DNA from: Gillisella terrae
GTDB taxonomy: Bacteria > Pseudomonadota > Alphaproteobacteria > Rhizobiales > Rhizobiaceae
NCBI RefSeq assembly: GCF_004801395.1
Contig: NZ_SSOA01000002.1
Span: 1-64,000 of the forward strand
Length of the DNA stretch: 64,000 nt
Direction: 5' to 3'
In this document: positions 39,644 to 48,806 of the stretch, piece after piece
Numbering within the stretch: the first letter of the stretch is position 1
Layout of the letters: each line of letters opens with the position of its first letter
Made by a program: the position numbers and the translations under genes
The notes under the pieces: model-generated
Told to the model about the DNA's origin: nothing
The model's database searches: none
The model's input: the letters and a program-made list of their open reading frames with translations, nothing else

Positions 39644-39702
39644 CTGATATATCAGGGGCAGATAGTGGAAATTAACATATGTGGTTTGCGCTGATATATC
39701 AG
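39644..39702. promoter_or_regulatory. Two perfect CTGATATATCAG operators
   Basis: The perfect 12-bp palindrome CTGATATATCAG occurs at 39644-39655 and again at 39691-39702, 47 bases apart start to start. Short TGATATATCA-like palindromes are typical of FadR-type GntR sites, and the pair lies 74-132 bases upstream of the gntR start. Autoregulation and control of whatever is transcribed rightward are inferred. Confidence 0.7.
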
Positions 39703-39776
39703 AGCTTGTTTTATGCAGCCCAAAGAGTGCGGAGTGGCTGGGGTTTTATCCTAGTAGAAAACACAGGAAACGCAGG

Positions 39777-39875
39777 ATGAAGGCATCAAAGTTCATTGCT
39801 TCAGTGCGCGATTTCAGCAGCGAATTACCGGTGATTTTGAGAATGTGGCGACCTGGCCTTGGTGGTCGTAATTAG
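39777..39875 (+). CDS. Small ORF of 32 codons downstream of the operators
   Basis: Starts MKASKFIASVRDF and ends MWRPGLGGRN. AGGAAACGCAGG precedes the ATG, so translation is possible. I recognise no family; it may be a leader peptide, or the residue of a deleted target gene of the GntR regulator. Confidence 0.25.
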   Translation: MKASKFIASVRDFSSELPVILRMWRPGLGGRN

Positions 39876-39882
39876 TAATTCA

Positions 39883-39923
39883 TTAACCATAGCAACAAGT
39901 TATTCAATAAAGGCTTTAACCAT
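39883..39923 (+). promoter_or_regulatory. Two TTAACCAT motifs upstream of rlpA, possible CtrA half-sites
   Basis: TTAACCAT occurs at 39883-39890 and at 39916-39923, 33 bases apart (about three helical turns). This octamer is a described CtrA half-site in alphaproteobacteria. CtrA control of a septal wall enzyme would be reasonable but is inference. Confidence 0.35.
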
Positions 39924-40048
39924 AATCGTATTTTTGCCATTTTGTCCCCATGTAGATTATGGCACGATCTGTTTCATTCGGGGACAGTAATGTGTGTTTC
40001 AGGTGTGAGTGACCGCGTCGCGGTACAAGCCGGTGTCTTGGTACGTTG

Positions 40049-41131
40049 ATGGGGATGAGTATCTTGAAAGTTCGTGGTCCAGTTTCAGTCTCGCTGCGTT
40101 TGGCCGTTGTGGTTATGGCAGGTGCAGCCGTGGCTTCGTGCGGCACCACGCATTCTGGTGACAAGGTCAGCAGCTCCAAAAAGCGCAGCAAGGAATATTT
40201 CGCCGAATCCGCTTATGGCGTAAAGGCCAGCCCGCGCGTGGTAAATGGTGGTCCTGTGCCGAAAGGTGGCGGTCGCCGTTTGGTTGGTGATCCCTATGTG
40301 GTTGCTGGCAAGGTTTATAAGCCCCGCGAAAATCCCAATTATGACGCAACCGGCCTGGCCTCGTGGTATGGTTCGGCCTTCCATGGTCGCTACACCGCCA
40401 ATGGTGAAGTGTATGATCAATACGGCATTTCTGCTGCTCACCCCACCATGCCGCTGCCCAGCTATGCCCGCGTAACCAATCTTGATACCGGAAGCTCGGT
40501 GATCGTTCGCGTCAATGACCGCGGACCATTCCATGCCAATCGCTTGATCGACCTTTCGGAAAAGGCGGCACAGTTGCTGGACGTGAAAGGCCATGGCACA
40601 GCCCATGTGCGGGTAAAATATGTCGGTCCTGCGGATATGAGCGGTCATGACATGCCTTATTTGATGGCCTCTTATGTGCGTAAAGGCCAGCGCGGCCCGG
40701 GCATCGATCCCATGGGCGGTGGTCAGATTGCAAGCGGCGTGATGGTGGCTTCCAATGCGCCAGTTGCACCAAAGGAGAGCTTCTTTGGTCGCTTCGCTGG
40801 CCCGGCAGAAACGCCTCGGCCAATCGCAAAATCAGCGAAGCCAACCGCCGCCCCATCGCCAGCTATGGCCTATACCAAGCCAGCAACCCATGCAGACGTC
40901 GCGATTGCATCGCATAACGAAGCTGTGCCTATGCCAGCCCAGCGCCGGGAGGCTTCCTGGAGTGCTCCTGTAACGCGCAGCCATACGCCAGCGGTTTCCG
41001 TTGCGCGCAATGAAGCACCATCTTATGCGCCAAAGCCTGCTCGTACAACGCCAGCCAAGCCTGCTGCACCGCGTTCCAACGGCGGCTTGCCGCCGGGTTG
41101 GGTTGTTGGTCCATCGGGCATTGGGACGTAA
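40049..41131 (+). CDS. rlpA: RlpA-type septal lytic transglycosylase lipoprotein
   Basis: 360 aa. A lipoprotein signal ends in AAVASC (Cys31 lipidated). The double-psi beta-barrel follows (GLASWYGSAFHGRYTANGE, ARVTNLDTG, VIVRVNDRGPF, IDLSEKAAQLL). The C-terminal 150 residues are Ala/Pro-rich and low-complexity, with no SPOR domain. RlpA cuts peptidoglycan strands lacking stem peptides at the septum. Start is uncertain among TTG 40046, ATG 40049 and ATG 40055. The next gene is also a wall protein. Confidence 0.92.
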   Translation: MGMSILKVRGPVSVSLRLAVVVMAGAAVASCGTTHSGDKVSSSKKRSKEYFAESAYGVKASPRVVNGGPVPKGGGRRLVGDPYVVAGKVYKPRENPNYDATGLASWYGSAFHGRYTANGEVYDQYGISAAHPTMPLPSYARVTNLDTGSSVIVRVNDRGPFHANRLIDLSEKAAQLLDVKGHGTAHVRVKYVGPADMSGHDMPYLMASYVRKGQRGPGIDPMGGGQIASGVMVASNAPVAPKESFFGRFAGPAETPRPIAKSAKPTAAPSPAMAYTKPATHADVAIASHNEAVPMPAQRREASWSAPVTRSHTPAVSVARNEAPSYAPKPARTTPAKPAAPRSNGGLPPGWVVGPSGIGT

Positions 41132-41270
41132 GCGGCTTAGATTTTTCTGGACCCGGCCAGCTGGAAAATCTAAGCATGGGAAGAAGCAGAGCGATTCTTT
41201 TATGCTGTGATTTCTTCCTGAAAACAGGCGTTTGGCGCGGATGCGTCCAACGTTTTTGCAAGAGGTGGCA

Positions 41271-42506
41271 ATGCATCTGAGCTTGCCGATCAAAAAAAAT
41301 GCCCTTGGGTTTGCCAGCGCCTTTGTTGTGCTGGCTTTTGCAGGTGTGCAGCTTGCCACGCCTGCGTTTTCGCAAAACCCGCCTGCCGCAACAGATAGGC
41401 CTGCGTCCAATTCGTCAGCGCCAGCGGTGTTTGCCACAGAAGCCAAGCAGGTGTTGTTGGTTGAAGAAGAGACCGGCAGTGTTCTCTTTGAGAAAAATAC
41501 ATCAACACCTTTCAGTTCGGCCTCGCTCTCAAAATTAATGACAGTGGAACTTGTGCTGGATGCCTTGAAATCCGGCAAGCTCTCGCTGACGCAAGAATTT
41601 CCTGTGTCGGAATATGCCTGGCGCACGGGTGGCGCCCCCTCGCGCACCGCTGCCATGTTTGCAGCCGTGCGCTCCCGCGTTCCCGTCGAGGCTTTGCTCA
41701 AGGGTGTCATGGTGCAGATGGCCAATGACGCCTGCCTTATTCTGGCCGAGGGCATGGCAGGATCTGAAGAGAATTTTGTAAAATTGATGAACGAGCGGGC
41801 CATTGCCCTTGGTTTGAAAGATAGCCATTTCGCCAATGCCACGGGCCTGCCAAACCCGGACAATAAGGTCAGCGCCCGTGACTTGATCACGTTGGCAGAG
41901 CACATCAAAAACACCTATCCTGAGTTCTACAAGCTCTACTCCCAGCCTGAGTTCGAGTGGAACCGCATCACGCAGCGCAATCGCAACCCGCTGTTGGGGC
42001 AGGTGCCGGGCGTTGATGGGTTGGTCGCCGGTTTTGCTGAGGGCGAGGGCTATTCTATAGTGGCCTCCGCCGAGCAAAACGGTGTGCGGCTCTATCTGGC
42101 ATTGGCCGGAAGCGCCACCGAACAGACCCGGCGCGATGATGCCGCAAGAGCGTTTGCCTGGGGTTTTTCCGCGTTTGAGAAGAAGCGGTTGTTTGAGGCC
42201 GGGCAGATCGTGGGCAAAGCGAGTGTCTATGGCGGCGAACCCGGCGAAATTTCTTTGGCCTCTCCGCAGGCCGTGGATGTTTACGTGCCAAAGGATGCGG
42301 CGGGCAAGCTGACAGCAAAGCTTGTTTATCGTTGGCCCTTGCGCCCGCCCATCGAGCAAGGGCAGGAGGTGGCGCGCCTTCACATTCTGCTTGGCGATAA
42401 AGAGTTGCGCGATTTGCCTTTGCAGGCGGTGGAGCCTTCAAAGCTCGGTGCTTTGATGAAGCGGGTGCGTGACGCCTTGGTGGAATTGCTGTTTTCGTGG
42501 GTTTAA
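41271..42506 (+). CDS. D-Ala-D-Ala carboxypeptidase family protein with degenerate active site
   Basis: 411 aa. Signal peptide (FASAFVVLAFAGVQLATPAFSQ), then a PBP5/DacF-type domain and a C-terminal beta domain (YRWPLRPPIEQGQEVARL). The SxxK motif is present (Ser85-Leu-Ser-Lys88), but the usual SxN reads MAN (150-152) and the usual KTG reads VAG (252-254, in VDGLVAGFAEGEGY). Carboxypeptidase activity is therefore doubtful; a structural or regulatory role in the wall is possible. AGAGGTGG precedes ATG 41271. Confidence 0.9.
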   Translation: MHLSLPIKKNALGFASAFVVLAFAGVQLATPAFSQNPPAATDRPASNSSAPAVFATEAKQVLLVEEETGSVLFEKNTSTPFSSASLSKLMTVELVLDALKSGKLSLTQEFPVSEYAWRTGGAPSRTAAMFAAVRSRVPVEALLKGVMVQMANDACLILAEGMAGSEENFVKLMNERAIALGLKDSHFANATGLPNPDNKVSARDLITLAEHIKNTYPEFYKLYSQPEFEWNRITQRNRNPLLGQVPGVDGLVAGFAEGEGYSIVASAEQNGVRLYLALAGSATEQTRRDDAARAFAWGFSAFEKKRLFEAGQIVGKASVYGGEPGEISLASPQAVDVYVPKDAAGKLTAKLVYRWPLRPPIEQGQEVARLHILLGDKELRDLPLQAVEPSKLGALMKRVRDALVELLFSWV

Positions 42507-42633
42507 GTGCCAACAAAGGACCATTTCTGCGTTCGTTTGAGCATGCAGAGGTTTCGCGTCTTTGCGGCTTGCGATAAACAGCAACCATTCAAACCTGACG
42601 CCCAGAGAGTTGGGCGAAAGAAAGAGCGTAAAA

Positions 42634-43311
42634 TTGGCATTGGGTCGTGGATTGTTCATCACTTTTGAAGGCGGCGAGGGGGCAGGTAAATCCACCCAGA
42701 TCAAGCTGTTGCAGGCGCGCCTGACGGCTTTGGGCTTTTCGGTGGTGGTAACGCGGGAGCCGGGCGGCTCGCCCGCCGCCGAAGCGCTGCGGCATGTTCT
42801 CTTGTCTGGTGCTGCCGAGCCATTCGGGGTGGAGATGGAGGCAATTCTCTTTGCTGCTGCCCGCAACGATCACGTGGAAACGCTGGTGCGCCCGGCCCTG
42901 TTGCGCGGTGATATTGTGTTGTGTGACCGCTTCATGGATTCCTCCCGTGTTTACCAAGGGGCGACAGGCAATCTGCAACCCGCCTTTATTGAAGAGTTAC
43001 AGCGTTTGGCGGTGAACGGCGTTGTGCCGGATCTGACCATTATTCTCGACCTTCCGGCCAAGGCCGGTCTGGCACGCGCACAAAAGCGGGCAGGGGATGC
43101 TGGCGAAAATACCCCTGATCGCTTCGAAAAAGAGGAATTGGCAACCCATGAACGTCGCCGCGATGCTTTCTTGATGATTGCCAAGGCGGAGCCGCACCGC
43201 TGCCGCGTTGTCAATGCGCAGGCTGAGATCGGGCAGATCGAAGAGGATATTTTCGAGGTGTTGCAGCCGCTTTTGAGCGGCTTTGAGCATGATGCGAAAA
43301 AGGTGAACTGA
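42634..43311 (+). CDS. tmk: Thymidylate kinase
   Basis: 225 aa. P-loop GGEGAGKST (13-21), [13 protein letters not shown], the DRF motif [14 protein letters not shown] and the LID region ([14 protein letters not shown]). It phosphorylates dTMP to dTDP. TTG 42634, with a purine-rich GAAAGAAAGAG upstream, gives the usual length; the frame stays open to 42562. It is followed after 1 base by holB, a conserved pairing. Confidence 0.95.
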   Translation: MALGRGLFITFEGGEGAGKSTQIKLLQARLTALGFSVVVTREPGGSPAAEALRHVLLSGAAEPFGVEMEAILFAAARNDHVETLVRPALLRGDIVLCDRFMDSSRVYQGATGNLQPAFIEELQRLAVNGVVPDLTIILDLPAKAGLARAQKRAGDAGENTPDRFEKEELATHERRRDAFLMIAKAEPHRCRVVNAQAEIGQIEEDIFEVLQPLLSGFEHDAKKVN

Positions 43312-43312
43312 T

Positions 43313-44332
43313 ATGGAAACACCCGGTATTCTGGATGGGGCCATTGCACCCTTTGCCAACACAAGGCTGTTTGGTCACAATGATGCCGAGAATTTCCTGG
43401 CGCGTTCCTATCAATCGGGCAAACTGCACCACGCCATTCTGATCGAAGGACCGCAGGGCATTGGCAAGGCAACGCTGGCGTTTCGCTTTGCCCATCATGT
43501 TTTGTCGCATCCAGAGCCAGAAGCTGCCCCCGTTGTGCTGTCTGATCCCGATCAGGATTCCTTGGTAGGACGGCAAATTGCCTCTGGTGCGTCCCATAAT
43601 CTGCTCCATTTGAGCCGCCCGGTCGATGAAAAAACCGGCAAGGTAAAATCCTACATCACGGTGGAAGAGGTGCGCAAAGCGGGGCATTTCTTCTCTCAAA
43701 CCTCCGGCAGTGGCAATTGGCGCATCGTGATTCTTGATCCTGCCGATGATATGAACCGCAATGCGGCAAATGCCATTTTGAAAGTGCTGGAAGAGCCGCC
43801 AAAACGGTCACTGTTTCTGGTGCTGTCGCATGCACCGGGCAAGCTCTTGCCGACGATTCGCTCGCGCTGCATGCCTTTGAAGCTGAATCCGTTAAGCGTG
43901 CCGGATCTTACCCAGGCCTTATCGCATCTTGGCACACGGATCTCGCCCGAACAGGCCGCCATGCTGGCAACCGATGCCAAAGGCAGCGTGTCGCAAGCGC
44001 TGAAACTGATCAATTATGGCGGTGTGGATATTATCAATTCTTTCAATGACATGTTGGCCAATCAAGGGCCTGCGGCGCGAAGACAGATGCACAAGCTGGC
44101 CGATGTGCTATCGGCCAAGGACAGTGACGTTATTTTTCAATTTTTCATTGAGCACATCACCGAATTTCTGATGGATAATGCAAAGCACGCCGCAATGGCG
44201 GGCGATATCAACCGCGCCGAAAAACTGTCGCGGCTTTCCAGTGGCATTATTGAAAAACTCGGCGTTGCGTCTGCCTATAATCTTGATCGCAAGCAAAGCT
44301 TGCTGGAAGTGTTGGCTGAAGTGGCTGCGTGA
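43313..44332 (+). CDS. holB: DNA polymerase III subunit delta prime
   Basis: 339 aa clamp-loader subunit. The P-loop-like GPQGIGKATLAF near residue 45, ILDPADDMNRNAANAILKVLEEPP with the family's sensor-1-adjacent helix, and RSRCMPL are typical. Only one Cys is present, so the zinc module of the E. coli subunit is missing. It overlaps functionally with tmk in an operon-like pair. Confidence 0.94.
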   Translation: METPGILDGAIAPFANTRLFGHNDAENFLARSYQSGKLHHAILIEGPQGIGKATLAFRFAHHVLSHPEPEAAPVVLSDPDQDSLVGRQIASGASHNLLHLSRPVDEKTGKVKSYITVEEVRKAGHFFSQTSGSGNWRIVILDPADDMNRNAANAILKVLEEPPKRSLFLVLSHAPGKLLPTIRSRCMPLKLNPLSVPDLTQALSHLGTRISPEQAAMLATDAKGSVSQALKLINYGGVDIINSFNDMLANQGPAARRQMHKLADVLSAKDSDVIFQFFIEHITEFLMDNAKHAAMAGDINRAEKLSRLSSGIIEKLGVASAYNLDRKQSLLEVLAEVAA

Positions 44333-44352
44333 GGGCAGCCACAGCAGTCCAC

Positions 44353-45153
44353 TCAATGAGTGATAAGTTTTAAGGCCACAATCACCAGCACGATGGCAAG
44401 GGTGGTGCGCACGGCTTTTTCTGGCAGTTTTGGCGCGGCATAGCTGCCCAGAATGATACCGGGAATCGACCCGATCAGCAGCGAAATCAGCAAAAGCCAG
44501 TTCACATCGCCAATCATCCAATAGCCCAGGCCGCCAAGTAAGGTCAGCGGTATGGCATGCGCAATGTCTGAACCAACGATGTCATTGATTTTGGCGCGCG
44601 GATAAAGAAAAAGCAGGGCGGTGACGCCGATGGCTCCAGCGCCAACCGAGGTCATCGTGACCAGCACACCCAAAATAATGCCCAGTAGCAGCGTGGCCGC
44701 ATCAATTGTTCTGGGGCTTGGCGTGCTGTGTCTTTTCAGCCATTGCATTTCATAACGCATCAAAAGATCGCGAAACAGCAGGATCAAAGCCGTTATCATC
44801 AGCATGATGCCGAGGCTTGTGGTCAAAATCGCCACAGAATGGGCGCTCTTGCGATCCATGCCACTCATAACCCAAAGGGTGATGGCGGTTGCTGGTATGC
44901 TGCCCAAAGCCAGAAGCCCCACCAGGCGCCAACGAATATGGCCGTGGCGATGGTGAACAGCCGTGCCGGCCATTTTGGTAATGGCGGCGTAGAGAAGGTC
45001 TGTTCCAACCGCTGTGGTCGGGTGAATTCCAAAAAGAAGAACCATGAGCGGGGTCATCAGTGATGCTCCACCCACACCCGTAATACCCACCAGAGATCCA
45101 ACGAGAAAGCCGGAAAGCGATAGCAGCGGGTCAAAAGAAAAATTTGTCAGCAA
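44353..45153 (-). CDS. TauE/SafE-family sulfite/organosulfur exporter
   Basis: 266 aa, about eight membrane helices, with the repeated family motif (VGSLVGITGVGGASLMTPLM in the first half, MTSVGAGAIGVTALLFLYP in the second). Likely substrates are sulfite or small sulfonates. TTG start with GGAG about 8 bases upstream. Whether it serves the sulfur cluster 8 kb away is unknown. Confidence 0.9.
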   Translation of the reverse strand: MLTNFSFDPLLSLSGFLVGSLVGITGVGGASLMTPLMVLLFGIHPTTAVGTDLLYAAITKMAGTAVHHRHGHIRWRLVGLLALGSIPATAITLWVMSGMDRKSAHSVAILTTSLGIMLMITALILLFRDLLMRYEMQWLKRHSTPSPRTIDAATLLLGIILGVLVTMTSVGAGAIGVTALLFLYPRAKINDIVGSDIAHAIPLTLLGGLGYWMIGDVNWLLLISLLIGSIPGIILGSYAAPKLPEKAVRTTLAIVLVIVALKLITH

Positions 45154-45606
45154 ACTATGTCTCCGGGTGTGCCACCCTGTGTGTTCTCGACCTGATCTAA
45201 AGAGCTTTCAGCCATGGACTCACGATGAATGACGTATTTTCAAATAGTTAGGAGGCTATACCACTTCTGGCGATAGGCAGCCAAAGATTTTCTGGTCTTG
45301 TTTTTGCCTCAATGAAGAAAAGACTCCCTGAAATTTCCTCTAGGTCAGATATTTGTTTCTCCGGCATGGGGCGCAGAGCAGCACCGTAAATGCAGTGAAC
45401 CAAATGCAGGGCAATCTGGTCAAGTGCAATCCGCATCTTTGCGCAAACGGTGTTTAGGAGAGAGATAGAACCAGACATGCACAATCGTTGCGCAATCCAA
45501 TAAATCGCATGGCGCTTTAAAAACTTGTTGTTTCGCATAGTGCCAACATGCGTTAAGAGCGGCATACACTTTATAAAGACAAGACGCGGACTCCAAAGGC
45601 CGATCC
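45154..45606. other. 453-base gap upstream of metG
   Basis: No recognisable gene. On the minus strand a frame from ATG 45538 to 45248 encodes 96 residues ending in LFFIEAKTRPENLWLPIARSGIAS. It looks protein-like at its end but I recognise no family and see no ribosome binding site. It could be the residue of a deleted gene. Confidence 0.4.
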
Positions 45607-47151
45607 ATGAAAGACACATTCTACATTACCACCGCCATTTCCTATCCAAACGGCAAGCCGCACATTGGCCATGCCTATGAGTTGATCGCAACCGACGCTA
45701 TTGCGCGGTTTCAGCGCCTCGATGGCAAGGATGTGTTCTTTCTGACCGGCACAGATGAGCACGGTCAGAAAATGCAGCAGACCGCGCGCAATGAAGGCAT
45801 TACGCCGGAAGAGCTGGCCAAGCGCAATTCCGATGAATTCCGGGCAATGGGCAAGCTGCTGAATGCTTCCAACGACGATTTCATTCGCACCACCGAGCCG
45901 CGCCATCATGAGGCTAGCCAGGCGATCTGGAAGCGAATGGAAGCCAATGGCGATATCTATAAGGATAGCTACGCTGGCTGGTATTCGGTGCGCGACGAGG
46001 CCTATTACACCGAGGATGAAACCTCGGTGCGCGATGGCGTACGCTATGGGCCACAAGGCACACCCGTGGAATGGGTGGAAGAGGAAAGCTATTTCTTCAA
46101 GCTCTCAGCCTATGAAGACAAGCTGCTGAAACTGTACGAAGACCAACCCGATTTCATTGGCCCCAATGAGCGCCGCAATGAAGTGATGTCGTTTGTCAAA
46201 TCCGGCCTTAAGGATTTGTCGGTGTCGCGCACCACGTTTGACTGGGGCATCAAGGTGCCCGGCGACGACAAGCACGTCATGTATGTCTGGGTCGATGCGC
46301 TGACCAATTACATCACCGCAACCGGCTATTTGACCGATGAAAATGGCCCGCGCGCCAAATATTGGCCAGCCGACGCCCATATCATCGGCAAGGATATTAT
46401 TCGCTTCCACGCGGTGTACTGGCCAGCGTTTTTGATGTCTGCCGGTTTGCCGCTGCCAAAGCGGATCTATGCGCACGGCTTCTTGCTCAACAAGGGCGAG
46501 AAAATGTCGAAGTCGCTGGGCAATGTTGTTGATCCGGTTAATCTGGTCAATCACTTTGGTCTCGATCAGGTGCGTTTCTTCTTCTTGCGCGAAGTATCGT
46601 TTGGACAGGACGGCAGCTATTCGGAAGAGGGCATTGGCACCCGCATCAATGCCGATCTCGCCAATGGCATTGGCAATCTTGCCAGCCGTTCCTTGTCGAT
46701 GATCGTCAAGAATTGCGATGGCAAAATTCCGCAGCCCGGCGAATTGACTGAAGCCGACAAGGCTATTCTGGCTGTTGCCGATTCTGCGATCACCATTTGC
46801 CGCGACGAAATGGCGACCCAGCAGGTTCACAAAGCTGTTGCGGCCATCATGAACATCGTCAACGAAACAGACCGCTATTTCGCGGCTCAAGAGCCATGGG
46901 TGCTGCGCAAGACGGATGTGCCACGCATGGAAACGGTGCTATACGTCACCGCCGAAGTGGTGCGCCAGATTGCCATTCTGTTTCAGCCGATCATGCCAGA
47001 CAGTGCGGCAAAGCTTCTTGATCTCGTGGCCGTGGCACCACAAGATCGCAGCTTTGCCAAGCTGGGCGAGGCGGGTCGCCTGACACCCGGAACCGTTCTG
47101 GAAGCACCTACTCCGGTGTTTCCACGCTATGTTGCCCCTGAAAAGGCTTGA
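45607..47151 (+). CDS. metG: Methionyl-tRNA synthetase
   Basis: 514 aa, the short form without a C-terminal tRNA-binding domain. HIGH box PHIGHAYE (His19-His22), KMSKS box at 299-303, and the anticodon-binding helices after [12 protein letters not shown]. There is no zinc knuckle with four cysteines. It charges tRNA-Met. It leads a metG-tatD-MBL run with gaps of 6 and 7 bases. Confidence 0.98.
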   Translation: MKDTFYITTAISYPNGKPHIGHAYELIATDAIARFQRLDGKDVFFLTGTDEHGQKMQQTARNEGITPEELAKRNSDEFRAMGKLLNASNDDFIRTTEPRHHEASQAIWKRMEANGDIYKDSYAGWYSVRDEAYYTEDETSVRDGVRYGPQGTPVEWVEEESYFFKLSAYEDKLLKLYEDQPDFIGPNERRNEVMSFVKSGLKDLSVSRTTFDWGIKVPGDDKHVMYVWVDALTNYITATGYLTDENGPRAKYWPADAHIIGKDIIRFHAVYWPAFLMSAGLPLPKRIYAHGFLLNKGEKMSKSLGNVVDPVNLVNHFGLDQVRFFFLREVSFGQDGSYSEEGIGTRINADLANGIGNLASRSLSMIVKNCDGKIPQPGELTEADKAILAVADSAITICRDEMATQQVHKAVAAIMNIVNETDRYFAAQEPWVLRKTDVPRMETVLYVTAEVVRQIAILFQPIMPDSAAKLLDLVAVAPQDRSFAKLGEAGRLTPGTVLEAPTPVFPRYVAPEKA

Positions 47152-47157
47152 GACACC

Positions 47158-47940
47158 ATGCTGATTGATACCCATTGCCATCTGGATTTTGCCGATTTCG
47201 ACAGCGAGCGAGACGAACTCGTCAAGCGCGCCCATGATGCTGGCGTAAAGCAGATGGTGACAATTTCGACACGCGTGGCAAAGTTGGATGCGCTGCTGGC
47301 ATTGACGCAGCGCTATCCATCGGTGTTCTGCTCGGTTGGCACCCATCCGAACAATGCCAATGAAGAGCTGGATATTTCAGCAGATGATCTGGTGCGACTG
47401 GCCAATGCCCATGACAAAATCGTGGCGATCGGCGAATGCGGTCTGGATTATTTTTACGATACGCAAACGCCGCAAGACCAGAAAACGGGCTTTTTGCGCC
47501 ATATTGATGCTTCACGCCAAACCCAATTGCCGCTGGTGATCCACAGCCGCAGTGCGGATGAGGACATGGCAGCGATTTTGACGGAAGAGACAGACAAGGG
47601 GGCCTTCCCCTTCATTCTGCATTGCTTCTCTGCTGGTGAAGCGCTGGCCAAAACCGGGGTTGAGCTTGGAGGCTATATCTCGTTCTCAGGCATTCTAACA
47701 TTTCCGAAGTCGCAAGAGCTTCGCGATATTGCCAAGGATGTTCCGCTCGATCGCCTGTTGGTGGAAACAGATGCGCCCTATCTTGCGCCCAAGCGCTGGC
47801 GCGGCAAGCAAAATGAGCCTTCTTACGTGGTCAACACCGCCGAAGTGCTGGCCGAGGTGAAGGGGTTGAGCTATGCCGAAATGGCAAAAATCACCACGGA
47901 CAATGCGTTGAAGCTGTTTTCCAAAATGCCAAGGCTATGA
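47158..47940 (+). CDS. TatD-family metal-dependent hydrolase (YcfH type)
   Basis: 260 aa. All metal sites are present: DTHCHLDF at the N-terminus, GECGLDYFYD, PLVIHSRSADEDM, FILHCFSAG and VETDAPYLAP. Members act as DNases or on modified 3' ends of nucleic acid. The order metG, TatD, MBL hydrolase is conserved in many proteobacteria. Confidence 0.94.
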   Translation: MLIDTHCHLDFADFDSERDELVKRAHDAGVKQMVTISTRVAKLDALLALTQRYPSVFCSVGTHPNNANEELDISADDLVRLANAHDKIVAIGECGLDYFYDTQTPQDQKTGFLRHIDASRQTQLPLVIHSRSADEDMAAILTEETDKGAFPFILHCFSAGEALAKTGVELGGYISFSGILTFPKSQELRDIAKDVPLDRLLVETDAPYLAPKRWRGKQNEPSYVVNTAEVLAEVKGLSYAEMAKITTDNALKLFSKMPRL

Positions 47941-47947
47941 TTGATCC

Positions 47948-48775
47948 ATGACCTATCGCCGTCGTTTCACCATTTTGGGATGTGGCTCTTCGCCGGGCGT
48001 TCCGCGGATCAATGGTGAGTGGGGCAATTGCAATCCCGATAACCCGAAAAATCGGCGCACAAGGGCTGCGTTTCTCATTGAGCAATGGCATGAGGACGGC
48101 GGCAAAACCACGGTTCTGGTGGATACCGGCCCTGATGTGCGCGAACAGATGGTGCGTGCAGGCGTCAGCGAAATTGACGCTGTCGTCTACACCCATGCCC
48201 ATGCGGATCACCTGCACGGTATTGATGATTTGCGTGGCTATGCCATGATCCAGCGGCGGCGCATTCCAATCTATGCTGATTCTGAAACCATGCGTCGCAT
48301 TGAGGCCGGTTTCGGCTATTGCCTGAAAACACCAGAGGGCAGCAGCTATCCACCGATTGTGGAACCGCATGTGATTGAAACACTGGATCAGCCGGTGGTG
48401 ATTGAAGGGAAGGGGGGGAGCATCCCTCTGCTGCCGCTGTTGCAGCATCATGGTGATATCACGTCTTTGGGCTTTCGCATCGGCAATGTGGCTTATTGCA
48501 GCGATATTTCCGACTTCCCGGCGGAAACGGTGCAGCGCTTGTCGGGCTTGGATGTGCTGGTGATTGATGCCTTGCAATACAAAGAACATCCAAGCCATCT
48601 CTCGCTGGAGCAGGCGCTTGGTTGGATCAAAACCCTGTCACCTCAGCGCGCTATTTTGACTCACATGCATATTCCGCTTGATTACGACAGAGTCATGAGT
48701 GAAACGCCTGCCAATGTAGAACCTGCCTATGATCAGATGCAATTTGAAACCAGTCTGGTGACATTTGAAATTTGA
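47948..48775 (+). CDS. MBL-fold metallo-hydrolase (PhnP-like)
   Basis: 275 aa. Metal motif THAHADHLHGIDDLR (Thr82 to Arg96), preceded by the family's FTILGCGSSPGVPR and LVDTGPDVREQM; later ligands in LQHHGD and CSDIS, and LTHMHI. This subgroup resembles PhnP phosphodiesterases acting on cyclic phosphates. The true substrate is unknown. It ends the metG run. Confidence 0.92.
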   Translation: MTYRRRFTILGCGSSPGVPRINGEWGNCNPDNPKNRRTRAAFLIEQWHEDGGKTTVLVDTGPDVREQMVRAGVSEIDAVVYTHAHADHLHGIDDLRGYAMIQRRRIPIYADSETMRRIEAGFGYCLKTPEGSSYPPIVEPHVIETLDQPVVIEGKGGSIPLLPLLQHHGDITSLGFRIGNVAYCSDISDFPAETVQRLSGLDVLVIDALQYKEHPSHLSLEQALGWIKTLSPQRAILTHMHIPLDYDRVMSETPANVEPAYDQMQFETSLVTFEI

Positions 48776-48806
48776 TCCAACCAGCCCGTGATCGGGTGAA
48801 GTTTCG

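Noticed and set aside
45248-45538. A 96-residue minus-strand gene upstream of metG
   Set aside because: No ribosome binding site and no family; kept only as a note in the gap description.
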